A DNA stretch of 64,000 nucleotides from a bacterium. Its GTDB lineage: Bacteria > Hinthialibacterota > Hinthialibacteria > OLB16. The notes under the pieces were generated by a model, which searched no databases, was not told the DNA's origin, and saw only the letters and a list, made by a program, of their open reading frames with translations. How positions within the stretch are numbered: the stretch's first letter is position 1; each line of letters opens with the position of its first letter. The stretch lies in assembly GCA_022072055.1 (NCBI GenBank), contig JAJVIK010000007.1, positions 558,001 through 622,000 of the forward strand, in the 5' to 3' direction. Below are positions 1 to 7,348 of the stretch, one piece after another. Made by a program: the position numbers and the translations under genes.

Positions 1-2
1 CC

Positions 3-2783
3 GTGGGGGGGGGCGCATCGGGAAACCTCCGAAACGGCGTCCGAATCAGCATGTCAAGCAACAACATCGTGGGGGGAACGGAGCCCCACAAGGCCAACGT
101 CATTGTCGCCAACCAGGAGGGGGGCGTGGCGATTCTCAGTGAGCTCACCCACGGCAACCGAGTTCAAGGAAACGGGATCGGGGTCAGCCTCGAGATTGTA
201 AACAAAGGGACCTACTCCAACTCTGTTGGGGTGTTGATCGATGGCGCCAAGAACAACCTGATCGGCGGAACCGAGCCGGGCGCGAGGAATCTGATCTCAG
301 GTAATGACGGGGATGGCATCCTTCTTCGCAACTCCGCCTCAAACAACCGCATTCAAGGCAACCTGATCGGCCTCGCGGGGGATGGAGTCTTCGGTGTCGG
401 CAATGGCGCAGCGGGGATCGAAATCCTGAATTCCCCCAACAACCTCATCGGCGGCACCATGCCCGGCGCGCGCAATGTGATCGCGGACAACAGCGACGGC
501 ATCTTTATCCTCGGAGGAGCCCTCTCCGCGAACAATGTCATCCGGGGGAATTACATTGGGACCGATGTCTCCGGCGCGCTGGCTCGAGGGAATCATGTTA
601 ACGGGGTCTTCGCCCAAGCGGCGGAATTTGTGGTCGGCGGGACCGAACCGGGCGCCGGAAATCTGATTTCCGCGAACAGGCTGCGAGGAGTGTTTCTCTC
701 CAGCTTCGATTCCACTCACTGCCGGGTCCAAGGCAATCGGATCGGAACCGACGCCTCCGGCATGGCCGCGCTGGGGAATGGAGGCGACGGGGCCCTCCTG
801 GAGAGCACGATCCAGTGCGCCATCGGCGGAACCGCGCCGGGCGCGGGCAACCTCATCTCCGGGAATGGCGGGAATGGTGTCTGGCTGGTCACCGGAGCAA
901 GCGGAAATGTTGTCGCGGGCAACTTCATCGGCACGAATATCACTGGGGACACAAGTCTCGGGAACGGCCAGAGCGCGGTCCTTATCGAGGACGCCCAATT
1001 GAACCGGATCGGGGGAAACCAGCCCGGCGCCGCCAACATCCTCTCCGGCACCAACCAATATGGGGTCCACATCAATCATCCGCTGGCCAAGGAGAATCGC
1101 ATCGAGGGCAACTTCATCGGGACCGACATCACGGGCTCATTGCCCCTCGGCAACAGGTTCGGCGGAGTGTTGATTGTGGACGCCTCGGACAACTATATCG
1201 GCGGGACAACACCCGGCGCGGGGAACTTGATCTCCGGAAACGGAGGCTCCGGCATCCGCCTGTTCAAGACCATGAACACCCCCGGAAGAACCTTCATTCA
1301 GGGCAATCGGATCGGAACCGACGTCACCGGAGTGTTGCCGCTGGGGAACATGAGTCGAGGCGTCGACCTTTCCGCGACAGTCGGAGTGGAGATCGGAGGG
1401 ATCACCGAGGGCGCGCGAAACCTGATCTCCGGGAACGGGTTCTCCGGAATTCTGTTCCACGATGAGGCGCGCGAAACCCTGGTCCAGGGGAATTTCATCG
1501 GGACCGACATCACCGGGCTTCTGCCGGTTCCGAATGGTCTTGATGGGGTCTTCATCGAAAACGCCCCAAGCAATCTGGTCGGAGGCGCCACTCCCGGCGC
1601 GGGAAACCTGATCTCCGGGAACGCCCGCTATGGCGTCTATCTCCTCGATAGCAAGGCGGTCGGGAACCGTGTCCAGGGGAATCGCATCGGCACGGATCTC
1701 ACCGGTTCCTCGGATATCGGCAACGCCTCGGCGGGGATGTACATCAAAGCCGCGACCGGCAATGCTCTAGGCGGAACCGGAGCGGGCGAGGGGAATCAAA
1801 TCGCCTTTAACCTCGCCGGGGTGACCATCCTTTCCGGCTCGATGAACCCCATCCTCTCCAACTCGATCTTCTCCAATGATGGCCTTGGAATCGATCTTGG
1901 CGAGGACGGAGTCACCGCCAACGACGAGATCGACTCCGACACCGGCGCGAACGATTTCCAAAACTATCCGATCCTCACCGACGCTCGAATCGCCGAGGCC
2001 CAACCGGACAACATCCTGTCGATCACAGGAACCCTGCACAGCGCCACAGCCACGGAGTTCCTGCTTCAGTTCTTCGCAAGCGAGATCTGCGATGCTTCCG
2101 GTTTCGGTGAAGGAAGGGTCTTCATCGGTTCGGCCACTGTTGTGACCAACGCCTCCGGAGACGTCACATTCACATTCGATTTTCCCATCCAACTTACTGG
2201 AGCTCTCCAGCTCACCTCAACCGCCACGGACCCCATCGGCAACAGCTCGGAGTTCTCCCAGTGCCTGGAGGTGGTCGGCATTCCGACCCCCACTCCGACC
2301 GCGAGCGCCACGCTCACCCCCACCTCGACCCCATCGCCGAGCGCCTCGCCCACGGAGACCGCGACAGACACGCCAAGCGCCTCTCCGACTCAATCGTCCT
2401 CTCCCTCGGCGACCTTCACCGGGCAACCGACCGTCACCGCGAGCGCAACCCCCTCGGCGACCGCCACGGGACAGCCAACATCCACGCCGACCGCGACCTC
2501 CTCATCCGCTCCGAGCGCAACTCCCACTCCCACAACCACGGGTAGCCTACCGGCGACGTCAACTCCCACTCCCACCACGACCGGCAGCCAAGCGGCCACC
2601 CCCACGGCCACTTCCACCTGCGCGCCGGACTACAACCTGGATGGGCTGGGGGCGATCGACGCGCGGGACCTTCTGCAGCTCCTCGCCGCGATCCGCTCAG
2701 GCGACCCCCAAGCGGACTTCAATTGCGATGGCGCGGTGGATGGGGATGATCTGCTCGAGTTCAGTGGGAGGTGGAAGGAATAG
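3..2783 (+). CDS. Extracellular right-handed beta-helix protein with PT/S linker and dockerin-like tail (5' partial)
   Basis: The frame is open at the left edge, so the true start and signal peptide lie outside the window. Residues about 1-640 are a tandem repeat of roughly 55-60 residues built on IGGTxPGAGNLISGN, then GxxL, then NRVQGNFIGTD with TG and LGN. This is the signature of parallel beta-helix surface proteins. A non-repeat domain follows (IDLGEDGVTANDE, then a beta-sandwich-like stretch ending SEFSQCLEV). Residues about 759-872 are a low-complexity Pro/Thr/Ser/Ala linker. The last 54 residues contain two Asp-rich loops (DYNLDG and DFNCDGAVDGDD) that look like calcium-binding dockerin repeats. 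Likely secreted or surface-anchored; ligand unknown. No cohesin partner is visible in the window. A second protein with the same linker and tail lies at 44339-45844. Confidence 0.85.
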   Translation: MGGGASGNLRNGVRISMSSNNIVGGTEPHKANVIVANQEGGVAILSELTHGNRVQGNGIGVSLEIVNKGTYSNSVGVLIDGAKNNLIGGTEPGARNLISGNDGDGILLRNSASNNRIQGNLIGLAGDGVFGVGNGAAGIEILNSPNNLIGGTMPGARNVIADNSDGIFILGGALSANNVIRGNYIGTDVSGALARGNHVNGVFAQAAEFVVGGTEPGAGNLISANRLRGVFLSSFDSTHCRVQGNRIGTDASGMAALGNGGDGALLESTIQCAIGGTAPGAGNLISGNGGNGVWLVTGASGNVVAGNFIGTNITGDTSLGNGQSAVLIEDAQLNRIGGNQPGAANILSGTNQYGVHINHPLAKENRIEGNFIGTDITGSLPLGNRFGGVLIVDASDNYIGGTTPGAGNLISGNGGSGIRLFKTMNTPGRTFIQGNRIGTDVTGVLPLGNMSRGVDLSATVGVEIGGITEGARNLISGNGFSGILFHDEARETLVQGNFIGTDITGLLPVPNGLDGVFIENAPSNLVGGATPGAGNLISGNARYGVYLLDSKAVGNRVQGNRIGTDLTGSSDIGNASAGMYIKAATGNALGGTGAGEGNQIAFNLAGVTILSGSMNPILSNSIFSNDGLGIDLGEDGVTANDEIDSDTGANDFQNYPILTDARIAEAQPDNILSITGTLHSATATEFLLQFFASEICDASGFGEGRVFIGSATVVTNASGDVTFTFDFPIQLTGALQLTSTATDPIGNSSEFSQCLEVVGIPTPTPTASATLTPTSTPSPSASPTETATDTPSASPTQSSSPSATFTGQPTVTASATPSATATGQPTSTPTATSSSAPSATPTPTTTGSLPATSTPTPTTTGSQAATPTATSTCAPDYNLDGLGAIDARDLLQLLAAIRSGDPQADFNCDGAVDGDDLLEFSGRWKE

Positions 2784-2814
2784 GGGAGTCTCCAGACGGT
2801 GGATATCGAAAATC

Positions 2815-3069
2815 TCAATAGTGGTACCTGCAGGCAATAATGGTCAGTGTTTCACCCTCCACTTCATAAACGAGGCGGTGTTCACGGTCGATTCGCCTTG
2901 ACCAACAATTCCTCAGCTGCCAACGAAGAGGCTCAGGTTTTCCGATTCCCTGGAATGGGTTTCGCTGGGTGTCTTTGATGAGCTCATTGACTCGCTTGAG
3001 CATCGCTTTGTCGGTCCGTTGCCAGTGGAGATAATCCTCCCAAGCCGCCTCCGTGAAGAGGATTCTCAA
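2815..3069 (-). CDS. yoeB: YoeB-family toxin (mRNA interferase)
   Basis: An 84-residue protein, exactly the length of E. coli YoeB. The catalytic set of that family is in register: Glu46, Arg65, His83 and the C-terminal Tyr84 (the protein ends RYHY). YoeB enzymes are RelE-superfamily ribosome-dependent endoribonucleases that cleave mRNA in the A site. The gene follows the YefM-type antitoxin gene after a 3-nt gap, the usual antitoxin-first order that allows autoregulation by the complex. All catalytic residues are intact, so the toxin is probably functional. Confidence 0.93.
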   Translation of the reverse strand: MRILFTEAAWEDYLHWQRTDKAMLKRVNELIKDTQRNPFQGIGKPEPLRWQLRNCWSRRIDREHRLVYEVEGETLTIIACRYHY

Positions 3070-3072
3070 ACT

Positions 3073-3330
3073 CTACTCCTCCTCCGCAAGTTGCCGCTCC
3101 TCAGCCTTTCCCGAGCGAGCATCGGCCAACGACTTCATCAACCTCTCCTCATTCCTTGGACACCGCAACAGGTACGCCGTCTCCTCCATTGACTCGTAAT
3201 CCGAAAGAGAAAGGAGTACGGCTGGCGGATGGCCTGAACGCGAAATGATCACCGGCTCGCAGTCCGCCTCGATACGATCCAGGACGGTCGTGAGGTTCTT
3301 CTCGAACTCCGCAAGAGATACAGTTTCCAT
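3073..3330 (-). CDS. yefM: YefM/Phd-family antitoxin
   Basis: An 85-residue protein beginning METVSLAEFEKNL, with the Phd/YefM fold pattern: N-terminal dimerising DNA-binding half, then PVIISRSGHPPAVLLSLSDYES, then a variable charged C-terminal tail that neutralises the toxin. It sits directly upstream of the yoeB gene on the same strand. By family knowledge it should repress its own promoter, and repression should strengthen when it is bound to YoeB. The protein ends in an acidic QLAEEE tail. Confidence 0.93.
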   Translation of the reverse strand: METVSLAEFEKNLTTVLDRIEADCEPVIISRSGHPPAVLLSLSDYESMEETAYLLRCPRNEERLMKSLADARSGKAEERQLAEEE

Positions 3331-3385
3331 TCCGCTCTCCCATCGTCTTTCGCCATTCGGTTGTCAAACCAAATCGCGCATCCCC

Positions 3386-3412
3386 CTGGATACCGGCACC
3401 CTCCGGTATGAC
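3386..3412. repeat. REP-type palindrome, solo copy
   Basis: CCTGGATACCGGC and its near-complement CCTCCGGTATGAC form a short hairpin in the gap upstream of yefM. Read on the minus strand it encodes a VIPEGAGIQ-like peptide. That matches the widespread REP palindrome whose translations read FPRKRES or IPAFAGM. Related copies lie at 14955-15054 and 30204-30283. Confidence 0.7.
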
Positions 3413-3552
3413 GGGTGAGGCGCATGACGAGAACAGGGTTTGTGGCGCATCCGACCACCGGGATGACCGCCTCATTTCCATCCTAAAGCCAGTCTGGCCG
3501 GATGCAAAGGCCCCGTGTGTGAGGGACTGGGTGATTGCTCTCGGGACTTAAG

Positions 3553-3581
3553 TTGACAGTCGTTCTCTCGCCCACCATTCT
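3553..3581 (+). promoter_or_regulatory. Candidate sigma-70-type promoter for the GNAT gene
   Basis: A perfect TTGACA at 3553-3558 is followed after 17 nt by a weak -10 (CATTCT, 3576-3581), 36 nt before the ATG at 3617. Only the -35 is convincing. The rest of the 3331-3616 gap holds the REP palindrome and nothing else recognised. Confidence 0.35.
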
Positions 3582-3616
3582 GATTACGTAAGGCGACATC
3601 CACCCCCTACAAAACC

Positions 3617-4069
3617 ATGCCCGCCCTCACCATCCGCCCTTACCAAGACCCCGAAGAAGCCTCGGTGGTCGCGCTCTGGGGCGAGCTGCTTGACGATGGC
3701 TCCCCGCACAACGATCCCCTCACCTCCCTTCGCCGTAAACTGGCGCTGAGTCGGGAATTACTTTTCGTCGCGCTTCTGGATGACCTTGTGGTTGGAACCG
3801 CGATGGGCCGATACGATGGGCGCCGGGGATGGATCCATTCGGTCGCGGTCAAGCCGGAATTCCAGCGCCACGGGATCGGGACCGCCCTCATCCGGAGGGT
3901 CGAGGAGGATCTCAAGTCCTTGGGTTGCCCCAAAGTCAACCTTCAAATCCGCGCCTCGAACAGCGGAGTCGCGGGTTTTTACCAACGCCTTGGTTACACG
4001 GTGGAGGAACGGATCAGCATGGGAAAACGCCTCCATGACCGAGCAGTTCCCCCTCCCTCCACGCCTTGA
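3617..4069 (+). CDS. GNAT family N-acetyltransferase
   Basis: A 150-residue single GNAT domain. The acetyl-CoA-binding motif A is clear: IHSVAVKPEFQRHGIGTALI has the R/Q-x-x-G-x-G/A loop. Motif B follows (VNLQIRASNSGVAGFYQRLGY, quoted in part, including the conserved Asn and the GFYQRLGY ending). It transfers an acetyl group to an amine; the substrate cannot be told from sequence. The N-terminal AVVALWGELL region is typical of the YpeA/small-molecule subgroup. It stands alone between the YoeB/YefM module and bacterioferritin. The ATG at 3617 has no strong ribosome-binding site. Confidence 0.88.
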   Translation: MPALTIRPYQDPEEASVVALWGELLDDGSPHNDPLTSLRRKLALSRELLFVALLDDLVVGTAMGRYDGRRGWIHSVAVKPEFQRHGIGTALIRRVEEDLKSLGCPKVNLQIRASNSGVAGFYQRLGYTVEERISMGKRLHDRAVPPPSTP

Positions 4070-4132
4070 CCCCTGGGCGCGCCGCCGGTAGCCTCAAACC
4101 CACCAATCCCAAGCGCGGCGGAGGTGTTTTCC

Positions 4133-4612
4133 ATGAAAGGCCATCCCGAGGTCATCGAGGTCCTCAACGAGGCGCTCTGCGCCGAACTCACCGCCATCAA
4201 CCAGTTCATGATCCACTCCAAAATGTGCCAGAACTGGGGCTACCGGAGGCTCTTCAAGAAGTACTACCACGAGTCCATCGAGGAGATGAAACACGCCGAA
4301 ACGGTGATCGACCGGATCCTCTTCCTCGAAGGCGTTCCCAACATGCAGAAGTACCACAAGATCTGTGTCGGGGCCTCCCCCAAGGAACAGTTTGAAAACG
4401 ACCTCCAGCTCGAGCTCGACGCCGTGGCGCTATACAACCGAGGGGTCCAGGTCGCCGCCAAGGTCGGCGACAACGGCAGCCGCGATCTGCTGGAAACCCT
4501 GCTCCGCGACGAGGAAGAGCATGTGGATTGGATCGAAACCCAACTTCACATGATCGAGGAGCTCGGCATCCAGCATTTCCTCGCCCAGCAGATGCACGCG
4601 GAGGCGGAATAG
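4133..4612 (+). CDS. bfr: Bacterioferritin
   Basis: A 159-residue four-helix ferritin-like protein that aligns without gaps to E. coli Bfr over its first 55 residues. Ferroxidase ligands Glu18, Glu51 and His54 are present, and the second half carries LELD and RDEEEHVDWIE with the remaining Glu/His ligands. Met52, the haem axial ligand between subunits, is retained in EEMKHAE, so this is a true haem-binding bacterioferritin. Tyr25 is replaced by Phe. The start is the ATG at 4133, because a GGAGG at 4120-4124 lies 8 nt upstream. An in-frame GTG at 4124 would overlap that site. It stores iron and detoxifies Fe(II)/peroxide in the cytoplasm. Confidence 0.95.
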   Translation: MKGHPEVIEVLNEALCAELTAINQFMIHSKMCQNWGYRRLFKKYYHESIEEMKHAETVIDRILFLEGVPNMQKYHKICVGASPKEQFENDLQLELDAVALYNRGVQVAAKVGDNGSRDLLETLLRDEEEHVDWIETQLHMIEELGIQHFLAQQMHAEAE

Positions 4613-4643
4613 GCGTGAGAGCAAGCGCACCCGTGGAGCCTCC

Positions 4644-5711
4644 ATGAAGAAAGACCAACTCGAATTTCTGAAAACACTCCTCGCCGCGCATGGCCCCTCA
4701 GGCTATGAGGAAACCATCCGCGCGGCGTGGCGCAAGCGCGTGGAGAAGTTCGCAGACACGGTGACCACCGATGTCATGGGGAACTGCATCGCCACCCTCA
4801 ATCCCAACGGCTCCCCCAAGGTCCTGCTCGCCGGTCACTGCGATGAGATCGGGTTTCAAGTCTCCCACATCGACGACAAGGGGTTCCTGTTCTTCCGTCA
4901 GATCGGCGGGCACGACCTATCCATCGTTCCGGGCAGACGAGTGCTGATCCACACTCACAAGGGACCGCTCGCCGGGGTGACCGGCAAGAAAGCCATCCAC
5001 CTGATGTCTCCGGAGGATCGCAAAAAGGTCCCCGAGGTCCATGAGCTCTGGATCGACATCGGCGCCAAGGACAAGGATGAAGCCGCCTCGCTCGTCGAGC
5101 TCGGGGACAGTGTGACTCACGACCTCGGTTATCAGGAACTGCGCAACAACCTGGTGGCCTCGCGCGCGCTGGACAACCGCACCGGGGCGTTTGTCGCGGC
5201 GGAGACACTGGTCACTCTCGCGCGTGGGAAGGGCAAGCTCGCGGCATGCGTGGTGGCGGTGGCCACAGTCCATGAAGAGATCGGTCTGCGCGGCGCGATC
5301 ACCGCCGCTTACGGAACGAACCCGGACATCGGAATCTGCATCGATGTGACCCACGCCACGGACAGCCCCGGACTGGATCCTAAGAAGGATGGCGTGGTCA
5401 AGCTCGGCGCGGGGCCGACTCTCACCAGGGGAGCGGCGGTGAACGCGAAGCTCACGCGCCATCTGATCGAGCTGGCGAAGAATGAGAAGATTCCTTACCA
5501 GATCGAGGCCAACCCGGGACGGGTCGGGAATGACACCTGGAGCATTCAGGTCGCCCGCGCGGGTGTGACCACCGCCGACATCGGGATCCCGTTGCGCTAC
5601 ATGCACACCCCCAGCGAGGTCGGATCGCTCGAGGACCTGGCCGCGGCGGTGAAGCTCCTGAGCGCCTTCTGCGGCGGACTCAAGAAGGGCGCGCGATTCG
5701 GAGTGGAGTGA
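4644..5711 (+). CDS. M42 family metallopeptidase (tetrahedral aminopeptidase type)
   Basis: A 355-residue dinuclear metallopeptidase. The metal-binding and catalytic blocks occur in family order: AGHCDEIGF (His65, Asp67), RALDNRTG (bridging Asp177), VHEEIGLRG (catalytic Glu pair), DVTHATD, and the C-terminal MHTPSE (last metal His). M42 enzymes form large tetrahedral dodecamers in the cytoplasm and trim short peptides after proteolysis. Older annotations call them glutamyl aminopeptidase or endoglucanase. GGAG at 4635-4638 lies 5 nt before the ATG. It is 31 nt after bfr on the same strand, and co-transcription is possible but not proven. Confidence 0.93.
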   Translation: MKKDQLEFLKTLLAAHGPSGYEETIRAAWRKRVEKFADTVTTDVMGNCIATLNPNGSPKVLLAGHCDEIGFQVSHIDDKGFLFFRQIGGHDLSIVPGRRVLIHTHKGPLAGVTGKKAIHLMSPEDRKKVPEVHELWIDIGAKDKDEAASLVELGDSVTHDLGYQELRNNLVASRALDNRTGAFVAAETLVTLARGKGKLAACVVAVATVHEEIGLRGAITAAYGTNPDIGICIDVTHATDSPGLDPKKDGVVKLGAGPTLTRGAAVNAKLTRHLIELAKNEKIPYQIEANPGRVGNDTWSIQVARAGVTTADIGIPLRYMHTPSEVGSLEDLAAAVKLLSAFCGGLKKGARFGVE

Positions 5712-5762
5712 GGGCGCGATGCCTGCATGGAAGAGATTCCGCCTCTCCGGTATCCTCCCCAC

Positions 5763-7280
5763 ATGCGCGAGCACCTGCGCCGCTACCGTTTACCGCTGGC
5801 TTTTCTAACCGCCGCGCTTGCCCTGGCGCTTCCTCCCAGCGACCGGGAGTGGCTCACCAAGATGTATTACCCGATCCTCTTCGGAAGGTATTCGACCGCC
5901 CGTGTCGCCTGGATTCTTTCCCTCCTCTTGATGTCACTCACCGCGCTCCTCCGCGCGGAAAGCCTCTTGCATTCGCTTCCGCGGGAACAGAGGTGGGCGC
6001 GGTTCCGGGTAAACCTGCTGATCCCCGCCTACACCCTCGCGGCGGCGTTCGGGATGGTGGAGTTCTACTTTCAGCACAACCCCTCCAGGGTTTCCGGTCG
6101 CCATGATGAAACCTGGGTGGAGTCCATCGTTTTCCAGAGAATGGCGGAGCGGCCCAAGGATGAGGAATTGGGAATTCTCGGGACTCCCAACATGGAGAAG
6201 GACAATAGCGAACTCCTGGAGTATTCGGTCCCGCTGCTCTACGCCCCCGCCGAATGGAACCGACTCCCCTTCCCGCGCGTCCGCTACAGGTCGGACTCGG
6301 ACGGCTTCCGCAACGACACTCAAGTGAACCAGGCCGACCTGGTCGTGATCGGGGACTCCTTCACTCACGCTCCCATGATTGAGCGCTCCGAAATCTGGTC
6401 CTCGGTGCTGGCGAGCCGATTGGGAATCTCGGAACTCAACCTCGGAATCTGCGGGTATGGCCCGCAACAAGAGGCCCGGGCCCTGTGGCGATATGGAATC
6501 AAACGCGGGCCGAAGCTGGTCGTGATGCAGGTCTTCCTCGGAAATGATGTTCAAGACTCGCTTGTGTTCAAACGATGGAAGACCTCCGGAATGGGATATG
6601 TGGAATTCCAGCGCGAACAACATGGGGTCCGACCGATCGTGCCGACCTGGGTGTTCCTGGCCAACCTGGCGCGACAAGTCCTTCCGGCGCCCGGGAAAGA
6701 GAAATGGGACAAGACCCCCGGCTGGTTTCGTCCCGTGGAGCTCCAATTGCGGGACAGGAGAATCCCCGTGGGATTCGACCCCGACCTAAGGCGCCTCCTC
6801 CGCTCCGAGAGAGAGTGGTCCCGAAGCGAGGGGCTGGACACCCTCATCCTGTCGATCATGGAGGCGCGCGCCATCACCACCCGCGCGCGAGCGAAATTCG
6901 CGGTGATGCTCATCCCCACGAAAACCAGGGTCCTGTACGACTTCATCGCGGACCAGGAAAACCGCTCGCGTTTCTACACGCAACAGGCCACCTTCCTGTC
7001 CGACTTCGATCCGGACGAACTGGAGCGCCTCCACCTGGAAAACAGGGACTCGCAGGCGACTGTCCTCGGCGAATTCCTGGATCGCCAGCGAGTCGCGCGC
7101 TTTGATTTCACCCAACCCTTTGTGGATCGAACTCGAACGGACGGGGAACTGCTTTACTACGCGCTGGATGCCCATTGGACCCCCGAGGGGCATCGGTTCG
7201 CGGGTGAGACTCTCGCTCAGTGGGTCCGGGATCGAGGGCTTCTTCCCGCCGAGGGGACCCCGTTTGCCGGACCCCACTGA
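5763..7280 (+). CDS. Membrane-anchored SGNH/GDSL-type hydrolase-like protein
   Basis: About 505 residues from the chosen ATG at 5763; an in-frame ATG at 5727 would add 12 residues ahead of the hydrophobic start. Two or three N-terminal membrane segments (LPLAFLTAALALAL, VAWILSLLLMSLTALL, LLIPAYTLAAAFGMVEF) precede a periplasmic or extracellular SGNH domain. Its blocks are VVIGDSFTH (nucleophile Ser, about residue 199), a central GNDVQD (block III Asn) and DAHWTPEGHR near the C terminus (catalytic Asp/His). This layout resembles AlgJ/AlgX-like and other exopolysaccharide O-acetyl-transfer or esterase proteins. No polysaccharide cluster surrounds it, so the substrate is unknown. Confidence 0.8.
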   Translation: MREHLRRYRLPLAFLTAALALALPPSDREWLTKMYYPILFGRYSTARVAWILSLLLMSLTALLRAESLLHSLPREQRWARFRVNLLIPAYTLAAAFGMVEFYFQHNPSRVSGRHDETWVESIVFQRMAERPKDEELGILGTPNMEKDNSELLEYSVPLLYAPAEWNRLPFPRVRYRSDSDGFRNDTQVNQADLVVIGDSFTHAPMIERSEIWSSVLASRLGISELNLGICGYGPQQEARALWRYGIKRGPKLVVMQVFLGNDVQDSLVFKRWKTSGMGYVEFQREQHGVRPIVPTWVFLANLARQVLPAPGKEKWDKTPGWFRPVELQLRDRRIPVGFDPDLRRLLRSEREWSRSEGLDTLILSIMEARAITTRARAKFAVMLIPTKTRVLYDFIADQENRSRFYTQQATFLSDFDPDELERLHLENRDSQATVLGEFLDRQRVARFDFTQPFVDRTRTDGELLYYALDAHWTPEGHRFAGETLAQWVRDRGLLPAEGTPFAGPH

Positions 7281-7348
7281 CCCTGTACACTCGCGTTCGC
7301 GTCCTTGGGCGCATCCATTCAGTCATAAGGAGGGAGTTCACACTCCCC

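Noticed and set aside
339-1079. Long minus-strand ORFs opposite the beta-helix repeats
   Set aside because: They mirror the tandem repeat in another frame, have no recognisable domain and lie fully inside a strong coding frame.
2280-2610. CRISPR-like repetition
   Set aside because: The repeats are codon-level Pro/Thr/Ser low complexity in a coding linker, with no regular spacer-repeat structure.
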